64,000 nt of DNA, from NCBI GenBank assembly GCA_030426085.1, contig JAUHYW010000012.1, positions 96,616 to 160,615 of the forward strand, in the 5' to 3' direction. A program made the translations under genes and the position numbers. The DNA comes from a bacterium (GTDB lineage: Bacteria; Myxococcota_A; Bradymonadia; UBA7976; UBA1532). How positions within the stretch are numbered: the first letter of the stretch is position 1; every line of letters begins with the position of its first letter. Shown here in pieces: positions 16,500 through 25,328 of this stretch. A model generated the notes under the pieces. It was given only the letters and a program-made list of their open reading frames with translations. It was not told the DNA's origin and searched no databases.

Positions 16500-17930
16500 A
16501 TGACGGACCTCGCGAGGTGGCTTTTCACTGCGTTCTGTGCGCTGGCGCTGGCCGGCTGTCTGCCGTCGTCTTCGGGCGACGGGGACGACGAGAGCTGCGA
16601 CGAGGGCGAGCTGGTCGCCTGCCTCTGCCCGGACGATACGCCGTCGGTGCAGATGTGCGGGGCGGACGGGGAGCTGTCGGCCTGCGCGTGTGATCCGGGC
16701 GGCGAGGGTGAAGGGGAAGGCGAGGGCGAAGGGGAAGGTGAGGGCGAGGGCGAAGGGGAAGGCGAGGGCGAAGGGGAAGGTGAGGGCGAGGGCGAAGGGG
16801 AAGGTGAGGGCGAGGGCGAAGGGGAAGGTGAGGGCGAAGGCGAAGGGGAAGGTGAGGGCGAAGGCGAAGGGGAAGGTGAGGGCGAAGGCGAAGGGGAAGG
16901 TGAGGGCGAGGGCGAAGGGGAAGGTGAGGGCGAAGGCGAAGGCGAAGGCGAAGGTGAGGGCGAAGGGGAGGGTGAAGGTGAGGGCGAGGGCGAAGGTGAG
17001 GGGGAGGGCGAAGGGGAAGGCGAGGGCGAAGGTGAGGGCGAAGGCGAAGGCGAGGGCGAGGGCTGCCCGGTCCCGGCCGTCGAGGCCGCCGAGTTCCAGG
17101 TCCTGCCGCTCGACATCGTCCAGTTGGACGCCAGCCCTTCGACCGCGCCCGTCGGCCCCGACGGGCGGCCGGTGAGCTTCGCCTGGACCGTCATCCAACG
17201 GCCCGACGGCTCGGTGAGTTCGCCGGTCGAGCGCTTCGGCGATCCGTTGCGCCCGGCGGACGGGGGCCAGCCCGATGACGAGATGACCCCCACGGCGGTC
17301 TTCTTCGTCGATCTGGCCGGCGAGTACGTCATCGAACTCCGGGTGACCGACGCCGCGGGCAACGTGGCGCCCAGCGACGCCTGCCCCGAGCCGGTGGCCC
17401 AGGTGCGGATCACGGCGTTCAGCGAGTCCGATGTGCACATCCAGCTCACCTGGGACACGCCGATGGACATGGACCAGGCCGATCAGGACGGCACCGACGT
17501 CGACCTGTGGCTGCGGCACCCGTCCGCCGCGTCGTGGGGCGACATCTCGCGGCGATGCTACTACGGCAACGCGTCCCCCGACTGGGGCGCGCTGGGCGCG
17601 GTGGACGACAACCCCAGCCTCGACATCGACGACATCAACGGCGCCGGGCCGGAGAACATCAGCTTCGACGGCCTCGAGGACACCGACGCGCTGGGCGCCC
17701 CGTACTTGATCGGGGTGCACTACTACCGCAGCGCCATGGAGGCCGGCGTCGGGGACTACGGCGAGAGCGCGGCCCACATCCGGATCTTCTTCGGCGGGGT
17801 GCTGGCCTACGAGGCCGATCGGCTGCTGCTCGACACCGACGACTTCTGGGTGCCGGCCGGCATCACCTGGACCGCGGACGGGCCGGGCATCGTGGAGATC
17901 GACGACTTCTTCGAGACGCCGCCGCAGTAG
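16500..17930 (+). CDS. GE-repeat lipoprotein, copy 2 (60 Gly-Glu units)
   Basis: 476 residues, tandem paralogue of the gene at 14931. Same plan: lipobox ALAGC, Cys block (CDEGELVACLCPDD), 60 Gly-Glu dipeptides (16701-17060), PKD-like segment (FAWTVIQRPDGS, DLAGEYVIELRVTDAAGN) and C-terminal domain (HIQLTWDTPMDMDQADQDG, DVDLWLRHPSAASW). The repeat is nearly twice as long as in copy 1, while the C-terminal domains are similar but clearly diverged, so the duplication is old. ATG 16500 corresponds exactly to the ATG of copy 1; a longer in-frame extension comes from the pseudogene fragment and is rejected. It ends eight bases from the convergent LRR gene. Function unknown. Confidence 0.75.
   Translation: MTDLARWLFTAFCALALAGCLPSSSGDGDDESCDEGELVACLCPDDTPSVQMCGADGELSACACDPGGEGEGEGEGEGEGEGEGEGEGEGEGEGEGEGEGEGEGEGEGEGEGEGEGEGEGEGEGEGEGEGEGEGEGEGEGEGEGEGEGEGEGEGEGEGEGEGEGEGEGEGEGEGEGEGEGEGEGEGEGCPVPAVEAAEFQVLPLDIVQLDASPSTAPVGPDGRPVSFAWTVIQRPDGSVSSPVERFGDPLRPADGGQPDDEMTPTAVFFVDLAGEYVIELRVTDAAGNVAPSDACPEPVAQVRITAFSESDVHIQLTWDTPMDMDQADQDGTDVDLWLRHPSAASWGDISRRCYYGNASPDWGALGAVDDNPSLDIDDINGAGPENISFDGLEDTDALGAPYLIGVHYYRSAMEAGVGDYGESAAHIRIFFGGVLAYEADRLLLDTDDFWVPAGITWTADGPGIVEIDDFFETPPQ
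16701..17060 (+). repeat. Hexanucleotide array coding (Gly-Glu)60
   Basis: 360 bases of GGN-GAR units. Higher-order patterns recur (for example GGCGAAGGGGAAGGTGAG several times), suggesting growth by duplication of multi-unit blocks. Confidence 0.95.
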
Positions 17931-17938
17931 CCCGGGCG

Positions 17939-20248
17939 TCAGCCGCCCCGCCGCCGACGGCACAGGTCGCGCACCACCGCCGGCGACAGACCGGTCTCGA
18001 CCAGCGAGAGCCGCAGGCCGGGGCCGAGGCCGGCGAGCACGTCGGCTGCGCCGGCGCCGAGCGGGGTCCGGATCAGCTCCAGGTGGGTCAACGCGGGCAT
18101 GCGGGCGAGGCCGGCGAACTCGGCGTCGTGCACCGCGCAGCCGATCAGGGTCAGGCGGCGCAGAGCCGACAGGGGCGCGGCGTCCGCCAGCGCGCCCGGC
18201 CGCACGACGCAGGTTTCGAAGATCATCCGGGTCAGGCGGCTGCCGCCCCAGTCGCTCAGCGCGTCGGGGGGCAGCGTCATCTCGCTCAGCCGGAGCAGCC
18301 GCACGGCCTTGATTCGGGGCAGGGCCCGCCACGCGGCGGGCGTCAGGGGCCCGGCGAGGCACAGCTCGGCCAGCTTGGGGGTCGGCTCCAAGGGGTGCAG
18401 CCCGGCGCCCGGGGCGTGGGCCAGCCTCAGCCGGGACAGCCGGGGCAGGCCGGCCAGCGGGGCCAGGGCGTGGCCGTCGATCCGGGGCTCGATCAGCGCC
18501 ACCCGCCGGAGCTGCCTCGCCGCCGCCAGGGGCGCCAACGGGTCGGGGCCGTCGAGGGCGAGCCCGCTGATCGTCAGCTCGCGCAGGTGCCCCAGCCCGG
18601 TCAGCGGCGCCAGGGTCGTGATGCGGGGGCGGGTGAGCGCCAGCGTCTCGAGGCGGGGGCAGGCGGCGCACAGGATGCCCAGCACGTCGTCGGTCAGCTC
18701 GGGCCCCAGGCGCAGGCGGCGGATCGCGTCCCCCATCTGGCTCAGGTCGCCGTCGGCGTCGGTGACCACGTCCCGCACGATCTCGCCGGCCAGCTCGGCC
18801 GCCGGGCGGGGCCCGAACTCCACCGCGGCCCGCTCCGGGGGCAGCTCGGCCCGGGCGGGCATGGCCAGCACCCGGTCGCGCAGCTCCTCCCACTCGGTCT
18901 CGGCGTCGAACGGCGCGGGCAGCACCTGCCGGTCGCCGCCCCGCCAGAAGCGCCGGTTACGGGCCAGCGCGGCCAGCGCGGCGACCTGGATCGGGTCGTG
19001 CCCCGCGTCGTCGGGCACCCGGCGATCGGGCCAGAACAGCCGGATGATCGGCCCCAGGCGGGCGCTGGAGCGGGCCCGGGCCAGCAGGTCGATCAGGCGG
19101 TCGAGCACCGCGTCGGCCCGGGGGCGGCCGGCGGCGACGACCGCCTCGAGGATCTCGACCGGCGCGTGGGCCTCGGGGCCGTCCATCTCGTCGGGGAAGT
19201 GCGGGGGGTCGAACCAGCGGTCGACGCCGTCCAGGTCGCCGAGCACCTCGTCGACCACCGCCCACGCCCGCTCGGCGAGGTCGGGGTCGGTCAGCAGCGG
19301 CAGCGCGGCGAAGGTGCGCACCCGCAGCGCCGGGTCGTCGAGGGCCGGCCGCAGCCGGGCCCGCTCCCCGTCGGCGGCCAGCGCGCGCACCGCCAGCATG
19401 CGCATCGTCGGGTCGCGGTCGGCCCGGGCCAGCTCGACGACCGCGTCCAGCGGGCCGGCGGCTCCCGGGGCGGTCCGGCGCACGGCGAGGGCCAGCCGCA
19501 GCGCCGCCGCCCGCCGGGGGTTGCCCTCGGCGACCCGGACCCAGGTGGCGATGCGCTCGGCGCCAGCGCCCAGCATCATCGCGCACCGCCGGCTCCAGGC
19601 GGCCTCGTCGGGCGGCGCGTCGTCCAGCGGCAGCCCGGCCAGCTCGGCGATGTCGGTCAGCAGCCGCAGCACGCCGACGGCGTCGGGCCGCTCGCCGGCC
19701 GCGATCAGGAACGGGATCGAGGGCGCGGTGGCCTCGGCGAGGCTGACGGTCTGATGGCAGATGCCGAGGTACAGCCGATACACCGCGTCGGCCCGCTCGG
19801 CGGGATCGGCGGCGCTCAGCAGCGTGCGCAGGTGGTCCCGGGTGGCGGTGGCCGGGCCGTAGGCGTCGGTCAGCCGGCGCCAGTCGACGCTGTCCAGCGG
19901 GGCGTGGATCGGGGGGGCGCGGAACGCCTCGGCGTCGGGCAGGCGGTCGATGGCCACGATGCCCTCGGGGCCGACCCGCATGGCCAGCCCGTCCCCCGCC
20001 GCGCCGGTGCGCACCGCCCAGATGAAGCCCACATCGTCCCGGTCGCCGAGCAGCGCGGCGGTGGCCAGCACGATGCGCCGCCGCTCGACCAGCCCCTCGG
20101 CCCACCACACCAGGACCGCCGGCCGGCCGTCGACCAGCGCGACGCAGTGGGGCCCGTCGATCTCGGGGAGCGTGCCGAAGCCGCGGTAGCCGTAGAGGTC
20201 GGTCAGCGTGTGCTGCGCCCGGCGCAGCGCGAGGGGTTGCGGGGCCAT
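17939..20248 (-). CDS. HEAT-like/leucine-rich-repeat protein
   Basis: 769 residues, no signal peptide. The N-terminus (~1-120) is a small alpha/beta region; ~170-420 is alpha-helical with HEAT-like repeats (for example DPTMRMLAVRALAADGER, DPALRVRTFAALPLL); ~525-760 has leucine-rich repeats (LETLALTRPRITTLAPL, LRELTISGLAL, LSRLRLAHAPG). Both repeat types bind proteins, so a scaffold or regulatory role is likely. This is an example of the large repeat proteins common in Myxococcota and Planctomycetota; no enzymatic domain is seen. A fragment of its 3' end lies at 16199-16285. Confidence 0.75.
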   Translation of the reverse strand: MAPQPLALRRAQHTLTDLYGYRGFGTLPEIDGPHCVALVDGRPAVLVWWAEGLVERRRIVLATAALLGDRDDVGFIWAVRTGAAGDGLAMRVGPEGIVAIDRLPDAEAFRAPPIHAPLDSVDWRRLTDAYGPATATRDHLRTLLSAADPAERADAVYRLYLGICHQTVSLAEATAPSIPFLIAAGERPDAVGVLRLLTDIAELAGLPLDDAPPDEAAWSRRCAMMLGAGAERIATWVRVAEGNPRRAAALRLALAVRRTAPGAAGPLDAVVELARADRDPTMRMLAVRALAADGERARLRPALDDPALRVRTFAALPLLTDPDLAERAWAVVDEVLGDLDGVDRWFDPPHFPDEMDGPEAHAPVEILEAVVAAGRPRADAVLDRLIDLLARARSSARLGPIIRLFWPDRRVPDDAGHDPIQVAALAALARNRRFWRGGDRQVLPAPFDAETEWEELRDRVLAMPARAELPPERAAVEFGPRPAAELAGEIVRDVVTDADGDLSQMGDAIRRLRLGPELTDDVLGILCAACPRLETLALTRPRITTLAPLTGLGHLRELTISGLALDGPDPLAPLAAARQLRRVALIEPRIDGHALAPLAGLPRLSRLRLAHAPGAGLHPLEPTPKLAELCLAGPLTPAAWRALPRIKAVRLLRLSEMTLPPDALSDWGGSRLTRMIFETCVVRPGALADAAPLSALRRLTLIGCAVHDAEFAGLARMPALTHLELIRTPLGAGAADVLAGLGPGLRLSLVETGLSPAVVRDLCRRRRGG

Positions 20249-20317
20249 CGGGGCGGTCCACTCCTGGCTTGGCCCCAGCCTACGCGGGCGATCGGGAGCG
20301 GTCCAACTCTCGGGGTC

Positions 20318-20857
20318 TCAGAGGCGCTCTTCCCAAGCGAACGGCTTGTCGGCGCGCCACAGGTTCAGCCGGCGGGTCAGCGCGCCCCCGTCGCCGGGCA
20401 GCGCGAGCGCCTGGCCGTCGGTCAGCCGCAGCCGGGCCGGCTGGCCCTCGTCGACGCCCGCGATCGCCGCCCGCGGGATCCAGCGGGGCTCGCCTTCGGG
20501 CTCGGCGAGCAGCAGGCCGTCGTCCTCCACGAAGAGCCCCACCCGCCAGCGCCCCCGGTCGAGCCGATCGCGCTGGGCCCGCGCCCGGCGCAGCGTGAGC
20601 CAGCCGCGGGCGGCCCAGGTCCAGGCGACCGCGGCCAGGAGCGGCGCGATGTACTGCCCGGCGGGGTCGGGCTCGCCGCCTTCGAACGTGCGGGCCCAGG
20701 CGTAGAGCGCGGCGCCGAAGAGCCCCAGCCCGAACGCGCCGCCGATGAGCAGCGCGGCGAACGCCTCGCCGACCGGGATCAAGCCGCCGGGCACGAAGCG
20801 CTCGGGGCGCTCGAGCGGGGCGTCGGGGTCGAGCAGGCGGGCGTGGCGGGGCGACAT
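20318..20857 (-). CDS. Small membrane protein
   Basis: 179 residues with two hydrophobic segments (~32-54, LLIGGAFGLGLFGAALYAW, and ~67-83, YIAPLLAAVAWTWAAR) in the first half and a soluble C-terminal half that looks like a PH-like beta domain (GLFVEDDGLLLAEPEGEPRW, IPRAAIAGV). This layout resembles DUF-type bacterial PH-domain membrane proteins, but the match is by shape only. ATG at 20857 faces the gamma-glutamyltransferase gene across 98 bases. Function unknown. Confidence 0.65.
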   Translation of the reverse strand: MSPRHARLLDPDAPLERPERFVPGGLIPVGEAFAALLIGGAFGLGLFGAALYAWARTFEGGEPDPAGQYIAPLLAAVAWTWAARGWLTLRRARAQRDRLDRGRWRVGLFVEDDGLLLAEPEGEPRWIPRAAIAGVDEGQPARLRLTDGQALALPGDGGALTRRLNLWRADKPFAWEERL

Positions 20858-20955
20858 CGGCCGGCATCATGCCGGGCGGGGGCCTGCGATGCCAGTGCGG
20901 GTGGTGCCTCTCCGGTGGCCACGGTATGACGGATGGACCCGCCTTCGGAGATGCC

Positions 20956-22650
20956 ATGTCGACCTTGCGCCACCTTTTGATCGTGCTGCTTCTGCCGCTG
21001 ACCGCGCACGCCGCGAGCCACCCGCCGGTCCGGGCGACGGGGGGCATGGTGGCCGCCGACAACGCCGCGGCCTCGGCGGCGGGCGCGGCGCTGCTCGCGG
21101 CCGGCGGGGACGCGGTGGACGCGGCGGTGGCGACGGCGCTGGTCCTGGGCGTGGTGCAGCCGTTCGCCTCGGGCATCGGCGGGGGCGGCTTCGCGGTGAT
21201 CCATCGGGCGGACGGCAGCGCGCTGGCGCTCGACTTCCGCGAGACGGCGCCGGCCAAGGCCCACCGGGACATGTACCTCGACGAGAAGGGCGCGGTGATC
21301 GACGGCGCGAGCACCCGGGGGCCCAAGGCGGCGGGGGTGCCCGGCGAGCTGGCCGGGCTGTACGCGCTGCATCAGCGGTATGGCACCCGGCCGTGGCCCG
21401 AGGTCGTCGCTCCGGCGCTGGCCGCGGCTCGGGATGGCTTCCCGGTGGGCTCGCTGCTGCACGACCGCATCGCTCAGAAGCAGAAGGCCATCGCCGCCCG
21501 GCCGGCGCTGGCGAAGGTGTACCTGACCGCCGACGGGGCGCCGCTGCCGGTGGGGCACGTCCTGAAGCGGCCCGATCTGGCCCGCACGCTGGCCGCGGTG
21601 GCCGAGAAGGGCCCGGCGGCGTTCTACACCGGCGACGTGGCGCGGCGGCTGGTGGCGGCGATGGCGGCCGATGGCGGCCTGATCTCGGCGGCTGATCTGA
21701 AGGGCTACGCGCCCAAGGAGCGGCCCTTGATCCGGGCGAAGGTGATGGACTTCGAGATCGTGTCGATGCCCCCGCCGAGCAGCGGCGGCGCGGTGCTGGT
21801 GCAGGTGCTCCAGGCGCTGGACGGGGTCGACCTGAAGGCGCTGGGGCACAACAGCTCGGCTTATCTGCACCGGGTGGCCGAGGCGCTCAAGCACGCCTTC
21901 GCCGATCGGGCCCGGGTGATGGGCGACCCCGACTTCGTCGACGTGCCGCTGGCGCAGATGCTCTCGGCCGAGGCGACGGCCCGCATCAAGGGCGCCTTCC
22001 GCCCCGACGCGACGCTGCCCCGCGCGGCGTACGGCGGCCGCTATGGCGTCCCCGAGGACGGGGGCACGAGCCACTTCTCGGTGGTCGACGCCCGGGGCAA
22101 CGCGGTGGCGCTCACCAGCACGGTCAATACCAGCTTCGGCAGCCTGTACGTGGCCGGCGACACCGGGGTGCTGCTCAACAACGAGATGGACGACTTCGTG
22201 GCCAAGCCGGGGGTGCCCAACGCCTTCGGGCTGGTGGGGCGCGAGGCGAATACGATCCGCCCCGGCAAGCGGCCGCTGTCGAGCATGAGCCCGACCATCG
22301 TGCTCGACGAGAAGGGGCAGGTGCGGCTGGTCGTGGGGGCGTCGGGCGGACCGACGATCATCACCGGCACTTTGCAGGTGCTGCTCAATGTGATGGTCTT
22401 CGGTATGGACGTTCGGGCGGCGGTCGAGGCGCCCCGCGTGCACCATCAGTGGGTGCCCGAGCTGCTGTTCGTCAGCCGCGACCTGCCCCGGGACGTGCAC
22501 GAGGCGCTGAAGGCGCGGGGGCACGCGCTGAAGCCGGTGGGGCGGTTCAACGCGGTGCAGGCGGTGGAGGTCGTCGGGGCGAGACAGGCGGGGGCCAGCG
22601 ATCCGTCGAAGCGGGGCCGGCCGGCGGGGGTGGGTGAGATCGGGCGCTGA
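20956..22650 (+). CDS. ggt: Gamma-glutamyltransferase, secreted
   Basis: 564 residues. A cleavable signal peptide (LLIVLLLPLTAHA) is followed by the full Ntn-hydrolase fold: GMVAADN near the N-terminus, the autocleavage/nucleophile threonine in DGGTSHFSVVD (Thr ~371), and substrate/oxyanion motifs RPLSSMSPTIVL and GASGGPTIITGTLQ. It hydrolyses or transfers gamma-glutamyl groups of glutathione and related peptides in the periplasm after self-processing into two chains. GGAG five bases before ATG 20956 fixes the start. It converges with the next gene with a nine-base gap. Confidence 0.92.
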   Translation: MSTLRHLLIVLLLPLTAHAASHPPVRATGGMVAADNAAASAAGAALLAAGGDAVDAAVATALVLGVVQPFASGIGGGGFAVIHRADGSALALDFRETAPAKAHRDMYLDEKGAVIDGASTRGPKAAGVPGELAGLYALHQRYGTRPWPEVVAPALAAARDGFPVGSLLHDRIAQKQKAIAARPALAKVYLTADGAPLPVGHVLKRPDLARTLAAVAEKGPAAFYTGDVARRLVAAMAADGGLISAADLKGYAPKERPLIRAKVMDFEIVSMPPPSSGGAVLVQVLQALDGVDLKALGHNSSAYLHRVAEALKHAFADRARVMGDPDFVDVPLAQMLSAEATARIKGAFRPDATLPRAAYGGRYGVPEDGGTSHFSVVDARGNAVALTSTVNTSFGSLYVAGDTGVLLNNEMDDFVAKPGVPNAFGLVGREANTIRPGKRPLSSMSPTIVLDEKGQVRLVVGASGGPTIITGTLQVLLNVMVFGMDVRAAVEAPRVHHQWVPELLFVSRDLPRDVHEALKARGHALKPVGRFNAVQAVEVVGARQAGASDPSKRGRPAGVGEIGR

Positions 22651-22659
22651 GCCCCGGGC

Positions 22660-23343
22660 TCACTTGCCCGCGGGGGTGTCCCAGCCCTCGTCCTCGAACT
22701 TGTACAGGATCTCGCGGCCGACGATGTTGGTCTCGACGAGGTACTTGTGCCCCGGCTCGAGCGCGACCGTCTGCCGGCTCATGCCCATGACCGGGCCCCG
22801 CAGCTTGGCCCGCAGGCGGATGGTGAAGTCGAACTCGCCCGCCGGCTGCTCCTCGTAGCTGGTGTAGCCCACCGCCAGCTTCTTGAAGCGGCCCTTCTTG
22901 CCCGACTTGTACTCGATGGCCCGGCCCCGGTTGAGGGCCCGGAAGCGCACCTGGGCCGCCGCCTGGGGCGAGACCGCCGCCGGCCGCTCGCTCTTGTCGT
23001 GGGTGATGATGTCGGCCGCGCCGGCCCGGCACTTCTCGAAGCGCACGTGGTAGGTGCCGCCGGGGTTCATGCCCAGCCAGCCCAGGTCGGCCGGCTTCTC
23101 GCCGGTGAGCTTGAGCGCGTAGGCCTTGTCCGAGTTGGCGGGCAGGGTCTGGGGATCGCTGGTCGCGCCGGCGGCCACGGTGACCGCGGCGGGGCCCAGC
23201 TTGAGGGCGAGGGGGGTCTTGCAGGTGTTCTCGAAGGTCACGCTGACCGGGGCCGTGGCTTCGCCGGCCTCGTCGCCGGCCAGGGCCGGCAGGGCGAGGG
23301 CCAGGGTGGCGCCGGCGGCGAGTCCACGCAGGATGCGATGCAT
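22660..23343 (-). CDS. Secreted hypothetical protein
   Basis: 227 residues. The N-terminus MHRILRGLAAGATLALALPALAG is a classical signal peptide. The mature protein looks all-beta in two parts: VSVTFENTCKTPLALKLG begins the first, and GEFDFTIRLRAKLRG lies in the second. Its N-terminal opening resembles small secreted domains that bind cell-surface ligands. GGAGA lies seven bases before ATG. No family recognised; possibly an exported carrier or adhesion-type protein. It is followed by 211 bases to the dcw cluster end. Confidence 0.6.
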   Translation of the reverse strand: MHRILRGLAAGATLALALPALAGDEAGEATAPVSVTFENTCKTPLALKLGPAAVTVAAGATSDPQTLPANSDKAYALKLTGEKPADLGWLGMNPGGTYHVRFEKCRAGAADIITHDKSERPAAVSPQAAAQVRFRALNRGRAIEYKSGKKGRFKKLAVGYTSYEEQPAGEFDFTIRLRAKLRGPVMGMSRQTVALEPGHKYLVETNIVGREILYKFEDEGWDTPAGK

Positions 23344-23497
23344 GCTGTCTCCAGGGTCGGGCCGAAAATCGCGGCGGAGTATAGGGGATCGACCACGGCT
23401 GACGAAAGCCCGCCTCCGGGAGCGGCGGCCGGGGTCACTCGGCGGCGGCTGACCGGCGCCGGGGGTCGATATTCATCCGTGGGGGCCGCGAGAAGGA

Positions 23498-23533
23498 GGG
23501 GGCGCCGCGGGGGGGTGGTCCCGCGACGCCCCC
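23498..23533 (-). terminator. Hairpin after ftsZ
   Basis: A 14-bp GC-rich stem with one mismatch (23498-23511 against 23520-23533) and an 8-base loop lies 22 bases beyond the ftsZ stop on the minus strand. It is followed by a pyrimidine-rich TCCTTCTC, not a clean U-tract. It is a likely end of the dcw transcript. Confidence 0.5.
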
Positions 23534-23554
23534 AGGGGGGAAGCGCAGCGGGCG

Positions 23555-25177
23555 CTACTTGCGCCCGATCTTGAGCCAGTCGGGCACCGCGGCGACCTCG
23601 ACCTCGCTGCTGTCGTCCTCGAGGTCGAAGAAGCCGGCGCCGAGCTTGTCCTCGCCGACCTTGCGGTCGCCGGTCTTGCGGGTGAACGCCGGGGCCCGCA
23701 GCTCCTCGTCGTCGAGGGCCCGCCGCCGGGGCGGCACGGTCACCGGGCGGGGGTTGACGCTCATCGGGCCGGTGATCGGGCGCCGGGTGTTCGCCCGGGC
23801 CGGCGGCCGGGGGTTGGCCGGGCGGGACGTCGCGCCTCGGCGGGCGGCCTCGGGCAGCGGCGGCGGCGAGACGAGCCGCACCTGCTCCTGCAGCGACATC
23901 TGGGTCTGCGTCGGCTGGCCCTGCCGGGGGTGGCGGGCCGGCTGGCGGGCGGCGGGCTGCTCGTCCCGGAAGCCGCCGACGTGCTGGGCGCCGCTCTGGA
24001 ACCCGCCCACCTGCTGGGCCCCGCTCTGCAGCCCGGCGACCGCCTGGGCCCCGCTCTGGTGCGGCGCCTGCTCGGTCGTCGGCTGGGACGCGGGCTCGGT
24101 CCAGCGGGGCATCGAGCCGGTCGTCAGCCGGGGGTCGGTGTTGCGCATGCCGGGCACGTTGAGCGCCCGCTCGGGGCGCCGGTCGGGCCGCTGGGCGTCG
24201 GCTTGCTGGAAGCCGGTGGCGATGACCGTGATCTTGATCTCGTCGCGCATGCTCTCGTCGATCACCGCGCCGAAGATCAGGTTGACGTCCTCGTGGGCCG
24301 CGTCCTCCACCAGGCTGGCCGCCTCTTCGATCTCGGTGATGCGCAGATCGGTGCCGCCGGTGAAGTTGATGAGGATGCCGGTGGCCCCCTCGATGCTGAT
24401 GTCGTCGAGCAGCGGCGAGCTGATCGCCGCCTGGGCCGCCACCAGCGCCCGGCGCTCGCCCGAGGCCCGGCCGCTGCCCATCAGCGCCAGCCCCTTGTTC
24501 GACATGATCGTGCGCACGTCGGCGAAGTCGACGTTGATCATGCCGTGCTCGGTGATGAGGTCGCTGATGCCCTGCACCGCGTTGTACAGCACCTGGTCGG
24601 CCATCTTGAAGGCGTCGACCATGGTGGTGTGCTCGTCGCTGATGGCGAGCAGCCGCTGGTTGGGGATGACGATGAGGGTGTCGACCTCGGCGGCGAGCGC
24701 TTCGATGCCGGCCTCGGCCCGCCGCCGGCGGGCGCGGCCCTCGAAGTTGAACGGGCGAGTCACGACACCGACAGTCAGCGCGCCGGCCTCCCGGGCGGCG
24801 CGGGCGATGACCGGCGCGGCGCCGGTGCCGGTGCCTCCGCCCATGCCCGCGGTCACGAAGACCATGTCCGAGCCGCCGAGCGCGTCGGTGATGAGCCGCT
24901 GGTCCTCGAGCGCCGCGTTGCGCCCGATCTCGGGGTTGGCGCCTGCGCCGAGCCCCTGGGTCAGCGTCGCCCCGATCTGGAGCCGGGTGCCGGCCCCGGC
25001 GTGTTCGAGCGCCTGGGCGTCGGTGTTGGCGACGATGAAGTCGACGCCGTTGAGGCCGCTCTGGACCATCGTGTTGACGGCGTTGCTCCCCCCACCGCCG
25101 ACGCCGATGACCTTCAGCCGGGCCCCAGAGTTGCCTACATATTCGAAGATACTGTCCACGAGACTGTTCCATCCCAT
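23555..25177 (-). CDS. ftsZ: Cell division GTPase FtsZ
   Basis: 540 residues. Tubulin-like core to ~323: nucleotide-binding [11 protein letters not shown], signature [10 protein letters not shown] (~113-122), and the T7 catalytic loop NVDFADV (~215-221). It forms the Z ring at the division site. The tail is long (about 215 residues), rich in Q, P, R and G, with three near-repeats of QSGAQxVxGF, and ends in [10 protein letters not shown], a plausible C-terminal conserved peptide for binding FtsA. ATG 25177 has GAGG five bases upstream. It is separated from ftsA by 151 bases, the only sizeable gap among ftsL-ftsZ, allowing separate expression. Confidence 0.97.
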   Translation of the reverse strand: MGWNSLVDSIFEYVGNSGARLKVIGVGGGGSNAVNTMVQSGLNGVDFIVANTDAQALEHAGAGTRLQIGATLTQGLGAGANPEIGRNAALEDQRLITDALGGSDMVFVTAGMGGGTGTGAAPVIARAAREAGALTVGVVTRPFNFEGRARRRRAEAGIEALAAEVDTLIVIPNQRLLAISDEHTTMVDAFKMADQVLYNAVQGISDLITEHGMINVDFADVRTIMSNKGLALMGSGRASGERRALVAAQAAISSPLLDDISIEGATGILINFTGGTDLRITEIEEAASLVEDAAHEDVNLIFGAVIDESMRDEIKITVIATGFQQADAQRPDRRPERALNVPGMRNTDPRLTTGSMPRWTEPASQPTTEQAPHQSGAQAVAGLQSGAQQVGGFQSGAQHVGGFRDEQPAARQPARHPRQGQPTQTQMSLQEQVRLVSPPPLPEAARRGATSRPANPRPPARANTRRPITGPMSVNPRPVTVPPRRRALDDEELRAPAFTRKTGDRKVGEDKLGAGFFDLEDDSSEVEVAAVPDWLKIGRK

Positions 25178-25279
25178 TCGTGCCTCGATCCACCCCGATC
25201 GAAGCACGGATATAACCCGATTAGGTTCGGTTCCTGCCGGATGACTGACGGTTTGTTCCGAGTTGTGGCATCCTATGCC

Positions 25280-25322
25280 GCCGCCGATCCCATCGCAATG
25301 GGGGGCGGCCTGTTTTTGTCAA
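25280..25322 (-). promoter_or_regulatory. Hairpin and -35-like element in the ftsA-ftsZ gap
   Basis: On the minus strand a perfect TTGACA (25322-25317) lies directly before a two-part stem (outer GCCGCC/GGCGGC, inner CCCAT/ATGGG, 25309-25280). The -10 region at the right distance is poor (ATTGCG). Read on the plus strand the same stem is followed by TGTTTTTG, like an intrinsic terminator, but no plus-strand gene enters it. It may drive or modulate ftsZ expression; this is inference. Confidence 0.35.
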
Positions 25323-25328
25323 CTTTTC

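Noticed and set aside
15080..17470. Minus-strand open frames of (Ser-Pro)n opposite the GE arrays
   Set aside because: They are the reverse complement of the GGN-GAR repeats; the plus-strand frame has signal peptides, lipobox and alignable domains, so the Ser-Pro frames are shadows.
25280..25320. Plus-strand intrinsic terminator in the ftsA-ftsZ gap
   Set aside because: No plus-strand gene or promoter leads into it, so it is not called as a terminator; recorded instead as a regulatory candidate.
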